Assembly: GCA_934675735.1 (NCBI GenBank) | Contig: CAKURR010000007.1 | Span: 1 to 64,000, forward strand | DNA: 64,000 bases | Direction of reading: 5' to 3' | Source: an uncultured Clostridia bacterium | GTDB taxonomy: Bacteria > Bacillota > Clostridia > Christensenellales > Aristaeellaceae | In this document: piece by piece, positions 41,341-50,692 of the stretch | Layout of the letters: every line of letters begins with the position of its first letter | How positions within the stretch are numbered: the first letter of the stretch is position 1 | Position numbers and translations under genes: made by a program | Notes under the pieces: generated by a model | Databases searched by the model: none | What the model was told of the DNA's origin: nothing | What the model saw: the letters and a program-made list of their open reading frames with translations, nothing else

Positions 41341-42609
41341 TCAGTATCTTCTCTTGGGCAGATAAAACCTTCTCCTGCCCCAAATATCCACAACCATGAT
41401 GCACGGCTCGCCCGCGCAGACGGGCATTTCCAGCGTCGCGGCCAGCGCGGGCGTTGCCACGCTGCGCACGCTCGCGGCATAGGGCCGATAGGTGTCGCCT
41501 TGCACAAAGCCGCAGCTCCACTGGTCCACTGCGTCCAGCCCTTCAATGCCCATCGAGCGGGCTGTCTCGTTCTCAAAGCTGATGAGCCGCACCGTGTACG
41601 AGCTGATGGCCGGAAAGACTTCCGCTTCCACCGCGCAGTCGTCCGCGCCGCACGGCGCTTCCACATCGAAGGTGAAATCCAGCGGCTTGCCCGCGGTGCT
41701 CTGCGCCAAACGCTTGCCCGTCGTCGCAATCGCCAGCGGGCTTTGGTCCACGCACAAAAAGCGCCGATTCAGCCCCGCCGCCGCAACCGCCGACGTGCCG
41801 CTGCCCGCAAACAGATCGCAAATCAGGTCGCCCTCCTGAGACGAACAGCTGACGATGCGCTCGAGCAGCTTGAGCGGCTTCTGCGTCTCGTATCCGGTGC
41901 GCTGGGGGTCTTTCTGCTGCAAGTGGCTGATATCGTCCCACACGTCGCCGGGGTAGGCCGGCTCGTCGTCGTAATAGCGGTATTCCTTGCCGCCGGACAT
42001 AATCGCGCGATAGCTGCGCCCGTTTTCATCCACGGCGCGACGCATATGGTTGCTGCGCGACTCGTTGCGCGCGACGGGCACGGCCTTGAGGTTGAAATAA
42101 TACGAACGCGAACGCGCGTAAAAGAGAATCACGTCATGCTTGCGCGGGAAATAGCTGCGCGCGCGGCCGCCCGTCTGATAGCTCCAGATGATTTCGTTGA
42201 GAAAATTGCTCTCGCCGAAAACCTCGTCCATCAGCAGCCGCAGATGCGCGTACATGCGGCTGTCGATATGCAGAAAGATGGTGCCTTCCTTCTTGAGCAG
42301 CTCGCGGGAAAGCAGCAGCGTCTTTTTCATCATCGACAGGTATTCCGCGCGGTCGGGCCAGCGGTCGTCATAGGCGGGCAGATTCAGGCTGGGCGACCCG
42401 TTTTTATAGCCGCGTTCGCCGATGCGCGCCTTCATATCAAACTGCTTGCCCGTGTTGAACGGCGGGTCGAGATAGACGGTCTGCACCTGTCCGCCGAAGC
42501 GGGATAGCAGGGTCTCTCCTTCCTCCGGCATTTTTGCCTGGATGAGCGTGCCCATGCTCTCCCGACCCATATGGCGCTCTGCGACGCAGCTGATATATGT
42601 GCAGGGCAT
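41341..42609 (-). CDS. Orphan DNA methyltransferase (beta-class N6-adenine/N4-cytosine type)
   Basis: A 422-residue methylase. Motif IV (catalytic) VYLDPPFNTGKQF is near residue 50 and motif I (SAM) LICDLFAGSGTSAVAAAGLN near 265, the order of the beta class (type III Mod-like). The C-terminal 120 residues form a separate domain with no clear family. No restriction or helicase gene is adjacent, so it is probably a solitary methylase or a regulatory one. The start ATG at 42609 has GGTGG 6 bases upstream; the ATG at 42615 is too close to the site. Confidence 0.85.
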   Translation of the reverse strand: MPCTYISCVAERHMGRESMGTLIQAKMPEEGETLLSRFGGQVQTVYLDPPFNTGKQFDMKARIGERGYKNGSPSLNLPAYDDRWPDRAEYLSMMKKTLLLSRELLKKEGTIFLHIDSRMYAHLRLLMDEVFGESNFLNEIIWSYQTGGRARSYFPRKHDVILFYARSRSYYFNLKAVPVARNESRSNHMRRAVDENGRSYRAIMSGGKEYRYYDDEPAYPGDVWDDISHLQQKDPQRTGYETQKPLKLLERIVSCSSQEGDLICDLFAGSGTSAVAAAGLNRRFLCVDQSPLAIATTGKRLAQSTAGKPLDFTFDVEAPCGADDCAVEAEVFPAISSYTVRLISFENETARSMGIEGLDAVDQWSCGFVQGDTYRPYAASVRSVATPALAATLEMPVCAGEPCIMVVDIWGRRRFYLPKRRY

Positions 42610-42720
42610 GGCCATCCACCTTTCTAAGCGGCTTGCGCTTCTTTTGATTGCGGCGTGTCCGCAGACACGCTCCCTAATATAGTATTATACTGTTTTTTAC
42701 GGCTTTTTACAAGGGGGGAA

Positions 42721-42792
42721 ACGTCGGGGCTTTGCCCCGAACCCCGCCAAGAACCTGAGGTTCTTGGATTTTCCACTTTCGCTTCGCGATTA
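42721..42792 (-). repeat. Stem-loop repeat copy 14 (B-A-C)
   Basis: B stem CGGGGCTTTGCCCCG, A stem CCAAGAACCTGAGGTTCTTGG, C reduced to TCGCTTCGCGA. Confidence 0.8.
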
Positions 42793-42808
42793 CAATCCGT
42801 TTGTATTC

Positions 42809-42841
42809 AAAAAAGCCGCTCCTCGCAAAAGCAAAGAGCGG
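42809..42841 (-). terminator. Terminator of the purine permease gene
   Basis: On the minus strand, stem CCGCTC...GAGCGG with inner pairs GC/GC and a T-run of six. Confidence 0.85.
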
Positions 42842-42863
42842 ATTGAAAAATGAATCGTTTTTC

Positions 42864-44234
42864 TTAGAGGAAGATGTACTTGAGCACGAACAGCACGGCC
42901 AGCACATACATCAGCGGCTTAACCTGCTTGCCCTTGCCGGAAACCACGTGCAGCACCACATAGGAGATGATGCCCATGGAAATGCCCTCGGAGATGCTGT
43001 AAAACAGCGGCATGGCGACGATAGCCAGATACGCCGGAATGGCCTCGGCCATATTATCCTCGTCGAAGCGAATTTCGGTGACGGTGGAGACCATCAGGTA
43101 GCCGACCATCATCAGCGCCGGAGCGGTCGCGAAGGACGGGATGGCGGTGAAAATTGGCGCGAAGAACATGGAAGCCAGGAACAGCAGGCCGGTGGTCAGC
43201 GCGGTCAGGCCCGTGCGGCCGCCGACGGCCACGCCGGAAGCGGACTCGACAAAGGTGGTGATGGTCGAAGTGCCCATCACGGCGCCGACGGTGGTGCCAA
43301 TGGCATCCGCCATGAGCGCGGGCTTGATGCCCGGCAGGCGGCCCTCGTCATCGAGCATATCGGCCTTGGTGGCCACGCCGATGAGGGTGCCGAGGGTATC
43401 AAAGATATCCACGAACAGGAAGGAGAACACGACGATGATGAAGTTGACAATGCCGACGTTGCTGAAATCCACGTTGAAGCACTGGCCGAAGGTCATGCCC
43501 AGCTTGGAGAAATCCGTCAGCGCCATCGTCGGGAAGAGCGTGTAGAAGCCGTTGGCCGGGTCGGGCACGTAAATGCCGACAACCTGGCAGAGCATGCCGA
43601 TGACCCACGTCGCCAGAATACCCAGCAGAATCGCGCCGCGCACATGGTGGATATACAGCGCCGCCATGATGAACAGGCCGACCAGCGCCAGCAGCGCGCA
43701 GATGCCGTGGGTGTTGAAGTTCTCGGTGAAGCTCGTAATCGTCACCAGCGTGGAGGAATCGACCGCCAGACCGGCGTTCTGCAATCCGATGAAGCAGATG
43801 AACAGGCCGATGCCGACGGAAACGCCGCGCTTGAGCGTCAGCGGGATGGCGTTGAAGATGGCTTCACGCACGTTCGTCAGGCTCAGCACGATAAAGATGA
43901 GGCCCTCGACAAAGACGGCCAGCAGCGCGACCTGCCAGGTGTAGCCCATGCCCAGCACGACGGTATAGGCCAGAAACGCGTTGAGGCCCATGCCCGCGGA
44001 GAGCGCGAATGGCAGGTTCGCCATCAGGCCCATGCACGCCGTGCCGATGAAGGAGGACAGCGCCGTCGCCAGCAGAACGGCGGTGGAATCCATGCCCGCG
44101 GCGGACAGGATGCTCGGGTTAACGGCCAGAATGTAGGCCATCGTCATGAATGTGGTGATACCCGCCATGATTTCGGTCTTGGCGGTGGTTTTGTGTTTGC
44201 TCAGCTGAAAAACCTTTTCAAACACAGTTTTCAT
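42864..44234 (-). CDS. AzgA/PbuG-type guanine-hypoxanthine permease
   Basis: A 456-residue secondary transporter with about 12-14 membrane helices. AGITTFMTMAYILAVNP at the N-terminus is diagnostic for the AzgA/PbuG group; ALSAGMGLNAFLAYTVV, FVDIFDTLGTLIGVA and MGTSTITTFVESASGVAVGG are the substrate-site blocks. It takes up hypoxanthine, guanine or adenine with protons. The start ATG at 44234 follows AAGGGA. A promoter lies close upstream; no purine riboswitch fits in the short leader. Confidence 0.9.
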   Translation of the reverse strand: MKTVFEKVFQLSKHKTTAKTEIMAGITTFMTMAYILAVNPSILSAAGMDSTAVLLATALSSFIGTACMGLMANLPFALSAGMGLNAFLAYTVVLGMGYTWQVALLAVFVEGLIFIVLSLTNVREAIFNAIPLTLKRGVSVGIGLFICFIGLQNAGLAVDSSTLVTITSFTENFNTHGICALLALVGLFIMAALYIHHVRGAILLGILATWVIGMLCQVVGIYVPDPANGFYTLFPTMALTDFSKLGMTFGQCFNVDFSNVGIVNFIIVVFSFLFVDIFDTLGTLIGVATKADMLDDEGRLPGIKPALMADAIGTTVGAVMGTSTITTFVESASGVAVGGRTGLTALTTGLLFLASMFFAPIFTAIPSFATAPALMMVGYLMVSTVTEIRFDEDNMAEAIPAYLAIVAMPLFYSISEGISMGIISYVVLHVVSGKGKQVKPLMYVLAVLFVLKYIFL

Positions 44235-44285
44235 TCCCTTCTCTTCTTCTTTCGTTCCCCCACGCATACTTTCGGGAGAGACTGT

Positions 44286-44315
44286 ATTTTAGCACATTTC
44301 ATCGGGCGTTTTCAA
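44286..44315 (-). promoter_or_regulatory. Promoter of the purine permease gene
   Basis: Minus strand TTGAAA (44310-44315), 18-bp spacer, TAAAAT (44286-44291). Confidence 0.65.
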
Positions 44316-44390
44316 TCTTTTTCCGAATTTTTATCAATTTTCTTTTATGGAATGTTCGTGTTTTTGTCAGACGAATAAGACAAAACGGAC

Positions 44391-44455
44391 GCGCAGCGCC
44401 CGCCCCCACATGCCGAATCGGCCATGCATGGGCGCGCATTGCGCGTCCGATTTTG
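44391..44455 (-). terminator. Long imperfect palindrome, probable terminator of pgcA
   Basis: Arms CAAAACGGACGCGCA and TGCGCGTCCGATTTTG with a second inner stem GCGCCC/GGGCGC. On the minus strand the hairpin ends in TTTTG, 130 bp after pgcA. Confidence 0.6.
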
Positions 44456-44585
44456 CTTTTCACAAAAGGAATCTTTTTTCGCTTCTAAGCCTCCCTCCTT
44501 GAGGGACATCGAATCTGTTGCCGCCGGTGGCGGAAACAAACAGATGAGATGCCGAAGGTTGGCACAGCGAAGCTGACGAAAGAAG

Positions 44586-46310
44586 TTACGCCATCAGCGC
44601 CTTGCACGCCTCCACCAGCTCGGCGTTCTCCTTGGCGGAATCCTCCGGCTGCTTGGCGTTCGTGTTGACGTAGAGCTTAATCTTCGGCTCGGTGCCGGAC
44701 GGGCGGATGCAGACCCACGCGTCGTCCTCCAGCTCGAAGTAGAGCACGTCGCTCTTGGGCAGGCCCGCGGCGGTCACGTTACCCTCGCAGTCGGTGCGGG
44801 TGTCGGCCAGATAGTCGCGAACCGCCAGCACCTTCTTGCCCGCCAGCGCCTTGGGCGGATTCTCGCGAAGGTTCTTCATGATTTCCTTCATCTTCACCAC
44901 GCCGTCCTTGCCCGGCAGGGTGACGGAAACGACCTTCTCGACGTAGTAGCCGTAGGTCTTGTAGATTTCCTGAAGGATGTCGTAGAGCGTCTTGCCCTGC
45001 GTCTTGGCCCACGCGGCGGCCTCGGCAATCAGCAGCGAGGCGTTCACACCGTCCTTGTCTCGCACAAAGGTGGAGGACAGGAAGCCGTAGCTCTCCTCAA
45101 AGCCGAACACGAAGGTGTGGTCGCCCTTATCCTGGAACTGCTGAATCTTTTCGGCAATCCACTTGAAGCCCGTCAGCGTATTGAAGCAGACCAGACCGAA
45201 GCTTTCGGCAATCTTGCGCGCCAGCTCGGTGGAAACAACGGATTTCACCACCGCGCCGTCCTTGGGCAGGTTGCCCAGCGCCTTGCGGCTCTTGAGGATG
45301 TAATACAGCAGCACGCAGCCGATCTGGTTGCCGGTCATCAGGTAATACTTGCCCGCGTCATCCTTGACGGCGATGCCCACGCGGTCGCAGTCCGGATCCG
45401 TACCGAAGATGCAGTCCGCGCCGACTTCGTCCGCCAGCTTCATGGCCAGCGTGAACGCCGCGGGGTCCTCCGGATTCGGCACCTTGACGGTGGAGAAATT
45501 CGGGTCGGGCAGCTCCTGCTCCTTGACGACGTAGACGTTTTCAATGCCGATTTCCTTGAGGATGCGGCGGACGGGCTTGTTGCCCGAGCCGTGAATCGGC
45601 GTGTAGACAATTTTCAGCTCCTTGCCCGCGGTTTTCATCAGCTCGGGCTGCACGGAGAGCGTCTTGACCTGAGCGATGTAGTCGTCATCGACCTCTTTGT
45701 TGCCGATGATTTGCAGCAGGCCTTTTGCCTTCGCTTCGGCCTCGTCCATCTCCACCGCGTCCTCGTAGCGGTTGGCACGGATGCGCGCGAGCACCTGGTC
45801 GGCATACTCCGGCGGCATCTGCGCGCCGTCCTCCCAATAGACCTTGTAGCCGTTATACTGCGGCGGGTTGTGGCTGGCGGTGATGACAATGCCCGCGATG
45901 GCGTGCAGATGGCGCACCGCGTAAGAGAGAATCGGCACCGGACGCAGCTCGTCGAACAGATACACGTGAATGCCTTCATGGCAGAGCACGAGCGCGGAAG
46001 CCTTCGCAAACTCCGGACTCATCCGGCGGGAGTCATACGCGATGACCACGCCGCGCTTGCGGTATTCCGGATTTTGGCTGTTGATATAATCGGCAAAGCC
46101 CTTGGTCGCGCGGCGAACGTTATACAGGTTCATGCGGTTCGTGCCCGCGCCGAGCACGCCGCGCATGCCCGCCGTGCCAAAGGACAGCTCGGTATAGAAA
46201 CGATCCTCGATTTCCTTTTCATCGCCCGCGATGGCCTTCAGCTCATCGACGGTCGCCCGGTCATCGGCAAATTCCCTGAGCCAGGTTTCGTATGCTTCAC
46301 GATACGTCAT
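44586..46310 (-). CDS. pgcA: Phosphoglucomutase/phosphomannomutase
   Basis: A 574-residue alpha-D-phosphohexomutase, interconverting glucose 1- and 6-phosphate. Phospho-Ser in GIVITASHNPPQYNGYKVYW, metal-binding loop GTDPDCDRVGI, sugar-binding FGFEESYGF and phosphate-binding RPSGTEPKIKLY are all intact. The length is typical of the Firmicute PgcA group. It feeds GlgC with glucose 1-phosphate, though it is 18 kb away. The start is ATG 46310 with GGAGG 9 bases upstream; the ATG at 46319 touches the site and was rejected. Confidence 0.93.
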   Translation of the reverse strand: MTYREAYETWLREFADDRATVDELKAIAGDEKEIEDRFYTELSFGTAGMRGVLGAGTNRMNLYNVRRATKGFADYINSQNPEYRKRGVVIAYDSRRMSPEFAKASALVLCHEGIHVYLFDELRPVPILSYAVRHLHAIAGIVITASHNPPQYNGYKVYWEDGAQMPPEYADQVLARIRANRYEDAVEMDEAEAKAKGLLQIIGNKEVDDDYIAQVKTLSVQPELMKTAGKELKIVYTPIHGSGNKPVRRILKEIGIENVYVVKEQELPDPNFSTVKVPNPEDPAAFTLAMKLADEVGADCIFGTDPDCDRVGIAVKDDAGKYYLMTGNQIGCVLLYYILKSRKALGNLPKDGAVVKSVVSTELARKIAESFGLVCFNTLTGFKWIAEKIQQFQDKGDHTFVFGFEESYGFLSSTFVRDKDGVNASLLIAEAAAWAKTQGKTLYDILQEIYKTYGYYVEKVVSVTLPGKDGVVKMKEIMKNLRENPPKALAGKKVLAVRDYLADTRTDCEGNVTAAGLPKSDVLYFELEDDAWVCIRPSGTEPKIKLYVNTNAKQPEDSAKENAELVEACKALMA

Positions 46311-46377
46311 GGTTTTCATCCTCCGTCTCGTCTGTAAAGCCCGCCCCGCTTTCGCGCGGGCATGAGCCTTCCTCTCA

Positions 46378-46383
46378 ATTATA
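46378..46383 (-). promoter_or_regulatory. -10 box of pgcA
   Basis: TATAAT on the minus strand; a weak -35 TTTCAA lies 17 bp away. Confidence 0.55.
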
Positions 46384-46458
46384 ATGCAGGATACACGATT
46401 TTGAAAGAGGAATTTTGCCAATTTGCTCGATTTTTGTGCAGTTTTTGTGTTTTCTTCC

Positions 46459-46487
46459 TTGTCCTTCGGCCGCAAACCGTTTATAAT
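46459..46487 (+). promoter_or_regulatory. Promoter of pepF
   Basis: TTGTCC (46459-46464), 17-bp spacer, TATAAT (46482-46487). Confidence 0.65.
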
Positions 46488-46544
46488 GGAGACACAGGTT
46501 CAAAAATCGGGCCGTTCGGCCCGAAAACATGACGGAGGAACACC

Positions 46545-48314
46545 ATGAAAACGAATTGGGATTTGACCGTTTTTTACAAGGATTTTGACGACCCGGAGTT
46601 CAAGGATGACCTCGCTCGTCTGCCGAAGGAGATCGACGCCTTCACCGCCGCTATCGCCGCGCCCGCTGAGGACGAGGTCAAGAAGCTCGTTTCGCTGGTT
46701 CATCAGGAGGAAGCGCTGTCCAACCTTTTCGAGCGTCTGAGCCTGATGATTGGGCTGACGCTCGCCGTGGACGCGAACAACAAGGCTGCCAACGCCGCGA
46801 TGGCGCCGCTGATGCGTGCTGTCATGGGCTCTTCGCTGGCATCCAACGCCTTCTCCCGCTATCTGGCTTCTCTTGAGAACCTCGACGCGATCATCGACGC
46901 CGACGACGAATTGAAGGCGCGTGCTTTTGCCCTGTGCGAAGCGGCGGAGGATGCCAAGCATCAGCTTCCGGAAGCGCTGGAAAAGCCGGTCTTGAAGATG
47001 CAGCTCTCCGGCGGCGAAGCCTTCTCCCAGCTGCGCGATAAGCTGGATGCGACCCTGCTGGTCGATTACGACGGCAAGCAGATTCCGCTGTCCGCCGTCC
47101 GTGCGCTGGCTTACGACGGTGATGCCGATACGCGCCGCCGCGCCTACGAAGCCGAGCTGGCTTCCTACAAGAAGATCGAACTGCCGATGAGCTTCTGCCT
47201 GAACAACCTCAAGGCTGAGGGCGAAACCATGGCGGCGCTCAAGGGCTACAAGGGCGTGCTGGATATGGCGCTTGCTCATTCCCGCATGGATGAAAAGACG
47301 CTTGAAGCCATGTGGACGGCGATTCGCGAAGCCTTGCCGGAGCTGCGCGAGTATTTCAAGGCGAAGGGACGCCTGCTCGGTCATGAAAACGGTCTGCCGT
47401 TCTACGATCTGTTCGCGCCCGTCGGTCAAAGCACCCGCACCTATACCGTTGAGGAAGCGCGTGCGCTGCTGCTCGACCTGTTCGGCAAATTCTGCCCGGA
47501 GATGGGCGAGATGATGCGCACCGCGTTCGACGAGGGCTGGATCGACATGTACCCGCGTGAGGGCAAGAGCGGCGGCGCATTCTGTTCCGGCTATTACGCC
47601 AAGAACATCAGCCGCGTGATGACCAACTTTGCGGGCAGCGCCTCCGACGTCAGCACGCTGGCGCATGAGCTGGGTCACGCCTTCAACAACCGCATGCTGC
47701 ATCACAAGCCGATCATGATGACCGAAACGCCGATGCCGCTGGCAGAAACCGCTTCCACCTTCAACGAAACGCTGCTCATCGCGCAGATGCTCAAGAGCGC
47801 CACGCCGGAGGAAGAGCTGACGCTGCTGGATTCCTGCCTGACCGAGCAGACGCAGACGATGGTGGATATCTACTCCCGCTTCCTGTTTGAGCAGAAGGTC
47901 GTCGCCGCCCAGGCCGACCACGCGCTGGACGTGGACGAGCTGAAGGAAACGATGCTTTGGGCGCAGGAGCAGAGCTACGGCGACGGACTCGATCCGGAAT
48001 ACCGTCATCCTTATATGTGGGCGTGCAAGAGCCATTACTACTCCACCGGCGTCCACTTCTATAACTTCCCGTATGCTTTCGGCGGTCTGTTCGCCCGCGG
48101 CCTGTATGCGCGTTATGAGAAGGAAGGCGAGGCGTTCGTGCCGGTCTATTGCGACCTGCTCTCCCGCTTCGGCAGCGATACCATCGCCAACGTCACCGCC
48201 AGCGTCGGCATCGACGTGACCACGCCCGATTTCTGGCGCAGCGCCGTGGAGAGCGTGCTGGTGCAGGTGCGCCGCTTCGTCGAGCTGGTCAACCGGGAAA
48301 CCGCCGCGAAGTGA
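46545..48314 (+). CDS. pepF: M3-family oligoendopeptidase (PepF-like)
   Basis: A 589-residue zinc metallopeptidase that degrades oligopeptides in the cytosol. The zinc motif HELGH is in STLAHELGHAFNNRML, and the third ligand Glu in ETASTFNETLL; a C-terminal block includes SYGDGLDPEYRHPYMWACKS. No signal peptide. GGAGG precedes the ATG. Codon use here is a little less GC-biased than in neighbours, consistent with high expression. It has its own promoter and terminator. Confidence 0.93.
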   Translation: MKTNWDLTVFYKDFDDPEFKDDLARLPKEIDAFTAAIAAPAEDEVKKLVSLVHQEEALSNLFERLSLMIGLTLAVDANNKAANAAMAPLMRAVMGSSLASNAFSRYLASLENLDAIIDADDELKARAFALCEAAEDAKHQLPEALEKPVLKMQLSGGEAFSQLRDKLDATLLVDYDGKQIPLSAVRALAYDGDADTRRRAYEAELASYKKIELPMSFCLNNLKAEGETMAALKGYKGVLDMALAHSRMDEKTLEAMWTAIREALPELREYFKAKGRLLGHENGLPFYDLFAPVGQSTRTYTVEEARALLLDLFGKFCPEMGEMMRTAFDEGWIDMYPREGKSGGAFCSGYYAKNISRVMTNFAGSASDVSTLAHELGHAFNNRMLHHKPIMMTETPMPLAETASTFNETLLIAQMLKSATPEEELTLLDSCLTEQTQTMVDIYSRFLFEQKVVAAQADHALDVDELKETMLWAQEQSYGDGLDPEYRHPYMWACKSHYYSTGVHFYNFPYAFGGLFARGLYARYEKEGEAFVPVYCDLLSRFGSDTIANVTASVGIDVTTPDFWRSAVESVLVQVRRFVELVNRETAAK

Positions 48315-48345
48315 TTTTTCCCCTATCCTTTGAACCTACAAAAGA

Positions 48346-48378
48346 CGGACGGCCGAACCATCGACCGTCCGCTTTTTT
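48346..48378 (+). terminator. Terminator of pepF
   Basis: Stem CGGACGG/CCGTCCG with a 12-base loop and six T residues. Confidence 0.88.
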
Positions 48379-48457
48379 GCGCATAAAATTCATCCGCGTG
48401 TGCGGAAATTTGAGGTTTCGCTGCCTTTGGCGGAAGTGCGGGCGGCCTCAGGCCGCT

Positions 48458-49978
48458 TCATTCGCAATACTTTTCCCGCTTGTTGTCCGAATTGAACGCC
48501 GCAAACAGACAGCTGACCGTCACCACCAGCAGCAGACCGGCCCAGAAGATGCCCATCCATTCGTCCTTCGTCAGCCCGAGCACCATCGGCCGATAGACGC
48601 GCACACAGGCCGCTTCGCCCAGCTGCGTTTCGCCCGCGTCGGTCTGCCAGGCCAGCGTCGCGCCCAGGAGGCGCTCTTTGATGTTTTCCTGCGGCTCGTC
48701 CGCGCGCACATGCAGCGTCACCACGCGGGTGTAAGCCTCTTCCTCCGCCGCGTCCATGTGCACGTCAAAGACGATTCCGCCGTTCTCCTGCCGAATCTCC
48801 GGCTCGGCGAGCATCTGCTCCGCGCCGTCCGTCGGAACGGCTTCCGCGTCCGTGCCGCCGTCGCCCGACTCGGGCGCAAGGGCCTTCGGCGCTTCTTCCT
48901 CCGCCTCGGCGTCATCCTTCGGCTGCTGCGCGTTCTCCTTCGCTTCCGTTTCCGCTCGGGCCGTCACCAGCGAAATCCCCTCCGGCAGCATGCAGGAAAC
49001 CCGAACGTCCGCCTCCGCCATGCCCGCGTTCACCAAAACCACGCGCAGCGCCGTTTCCTCGCCCGCCTTCAGGCTGTCCGTCTGCGGAAGCAGCTTCGCG
49101 CTGATTTTCGGCCCGCAGAGCTGCACGCGCGGCAGGGCGATGCGCTGTCCGTCCACACGCAGCGCGCCGGAGAGCAGGCGAAGCGCGTCCTCGTCATCCG
49201 CCAGCGCGTCGCCGTTCACCGCCATCGGGAAGGTCAGCACCGCCGCGGACGGCTCGCTTTCCGCCGCAGGCATGCGCACCTCGCCGCGAACCTGCCGCTG
49301 CGTCTGCGCAAAGCCCTCCGGCAGCTCGCCTTCGAGCGTCACATCGGCGGGCAGAATCAGCTCAATCGGCACGCTCTTTTCCGCCGTGCCCGCGTTGGCG
49401 ATTTCCACCACATAGGTCATCGTGCCGCCGACCGTCAGTCGGCCATCCTCCGCGCCCACAACGCTCGCCTTGGCCGAAATATCCGCCACGCACAGCGCAA
49501 TCGGCAGGCTTTCGCGATAGAAGCGCGAACCGACGTTCATCTCCGCCGTCACCGCGCCCTGCATGCTTCCGCCGCCGGGCATCAGCGTCAAGACGCGCGT
49601 GAAGGTCGTCACGGACGGCACAAACGCGCCCGTCTCATCCATCTGCGCCGCCGGAAGCACCGCGTCCCACGTCAGCGCGTCGCCCGTCTGCGCCGCCAGC
49701 CGCTCCGGCAGATTCAGCGTCAGGGATACGCCCGTTTCCGCCGGACGCGGATTCTCGGCGCGAATGACGAGGGTCACGTCTTTGCCTTCTTCCACGCGGC
49801 TGTCGGAGAGCGACAGGGAGAGCGCCAAATCCTTTTCCATCGCCGCCGAGCCTGCGGAAAGTCCCTCGCTCAGGCCGCTCTGCACCGCCTGTAAAAAGTC
49901 CGGCAGGCCCTGTGCCGAACCGACGGTCGGCAGCATCAGACAGAGCGCGGCTAAAACCATCAAGCACCATTTTTTCAC
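48458..49978 (-). CDS. Membrane-anchored exported protein with repeated beta domains (DUF11-like)
   Basis: A 506-residue surface protein: signal peptide VKKWCLMVLAALCLMLPTVG then SAQG, three or four Ig-like segments of the DUF11/CARDB kind (VTLVIRAENPRPAETGVSLT, TYVVEIANAGTAEKSVPIEL, ALRVVLVNAGMAEADVRVSC), an acidic low-complexity insert at about 350-395, and one C-terminal membrane helix (MGIFWAGLLLVVTVSCLFAA) with a short basic tail. The start GTG at 49978 has AAGGAGG 10 bases upstream. The role is probably adhesion or scaffold on the outside of the membrane. Confidence 0.8.
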   Translation of the reverse strand: MKKWCLMVLAALCLMLPTVGSAQGLPDFLQAVQSGLSEGLSAGSAAMEKDLALSLSLSDSRVEEGKDVTLVIRAENPRPAETGVSLTLNLPERLAAQTGDALTWDAVLPAAQMDETGAFVPSVTTFTRVLTLMPGGGSMQGAVTAEMNVGSRFYRESLPIALCVADISAKASVVGAEDGRLTVGGTMTYVVEIANAGTAEKSVPIELILPADVTLEGELPEGFAQTQRQVRGEVRMPAAESEPSAAVLTFPMAVNGDALADDEDALRLLSGALRVDGQRIALPRVQLCGPKISAKLLPQTDSLKAGEETALRVVLVNAGMAEADVRVSCMLPEGISLVTARAETEAKENAQQPKDDAEAEEEAPKALAPESGDGGTDAEAVPTDGAEQMLAEPEIRQENGGIVFDVHMDAAEEEAYTRVVTLHVRADEPQENIKERLLGATLAWQTDAGETQLGEAACVRVYRPMVLGLTKDEWMGIFWAGLLLVVTVSCLFAAFNSDNKREKYCE

Positions 49979-50060
49979 TGGGATCAACCTCCTTGCGTGG
50001 CTTACTTTGGCCAAAATGGCCGCCTGCTATACCGCGCATGGAGGGCTTATTTTGATTTGT

Positions 50061-50138
50061 ATCGCTTTATAAGCGCGAAGCGAAACAGAGGGTGCAGGGA
50101 ACTTAGTTCCCTGCTGGGGCTTGGGGCAACGCCCCATC
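50061..50138 (+). repeat. Stem-loop repeat copy 15 (C-A-B)
   Basis: C region TCGCTTTATAAGCGCGA, A stem GCAGGGAACTTAGTTCCCTGC, B stem TGGGGCAACGCCCCA followed by TCG. Confidence 0.82.
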
Positions 50139-50288
50139 GTCCCTAATCGCGAAGCGGTCTGCCTCGGGCGTCAGGGAGCGAAGCGTTACCTGACGCTTGA
50201 AAAGCCGCTTTTCCACGCGCTCAAAATTTTTCCAACAATATGAAAAATGCGCACGGACTTTTGCATCCATGCGCATTTTGGATTTCAA

Positions 50289-50594
50289 TTATTCCTCTTC
50301 GTCGCTGCTGAGCGCCTCGTCGATGGCTTCCCAAACCTCTTCGTTCTCCTCGACGACTTCCTCTTCCACGTCGAACACGTCCTCTTCGCCGTCGAGCACG
50401 ATGATATCCTCTTCACCGGCGTTCTTGGCCTGCACAATCAGCTCCATCGTGTCCACATCGACGGCGAAAATCGTCTCCGGCGACGCGGAATGCTCCTTGA
50501 GGTAGCGCGCGACGGCGGCGGCCTGCTTGCGGTTCATCTTAAAGACGATGGCGCGATGCTCGCTCGTCGTGATTTCCATATTCATATCATCCAT
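50289..50594 (-). CDS. Small acidic protein, unknown function
   Basis: A 101-residue protein, start ATG 50594 with GAGGAAA upstream. The N-terminal half (TTSEHRAIVFKMNRKQAAAV, then ARYLKEHSASPE) looks like a small alpha/beta domain; the C-terminal 40 residues are almost wholly acidic (GEEDVFDVEEEVVEENEEVW). Acidic tails of this kind occur in DUF1292-type and RNA-polymerase delta-type proteins, but the first half matches neither as far as I can see. Confidence 0.7.
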   Translation of the reverse strand: MDDMNMEITTSEHRAIVFKMNRKQAAAVARYLKEHSASPETIFAVDVDTMELIVQAKNAGEEDIIVLDGEEDVFDVEEEVVEENEEVWEAIDEALSSDEEE

Positions 50595-50692
50595 ATTCGT
50601 TTCCTCGGTTTCTTTGATTTTGCCGGCGGCGCGCCGCTCGGGCGGCAGGCCGCTTTTTATCGAAGCCAGCATAACATTTTTAGGCTTTGCTG

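Noticed and set aside
42616..42860. Possible small RNA gene between the methylase and permease genes
   Set aside because: The structure is explained by repeat copy 14 and the terminator of the permease gene; no separate promoter was seen.
44235..44350. Possible purine riboswitch before the AzgA-type permease
   Set aside because: The promoter lies about 50 bp from the start codon, too close for an aptamer, and no conserved three-way-junction core was seen.
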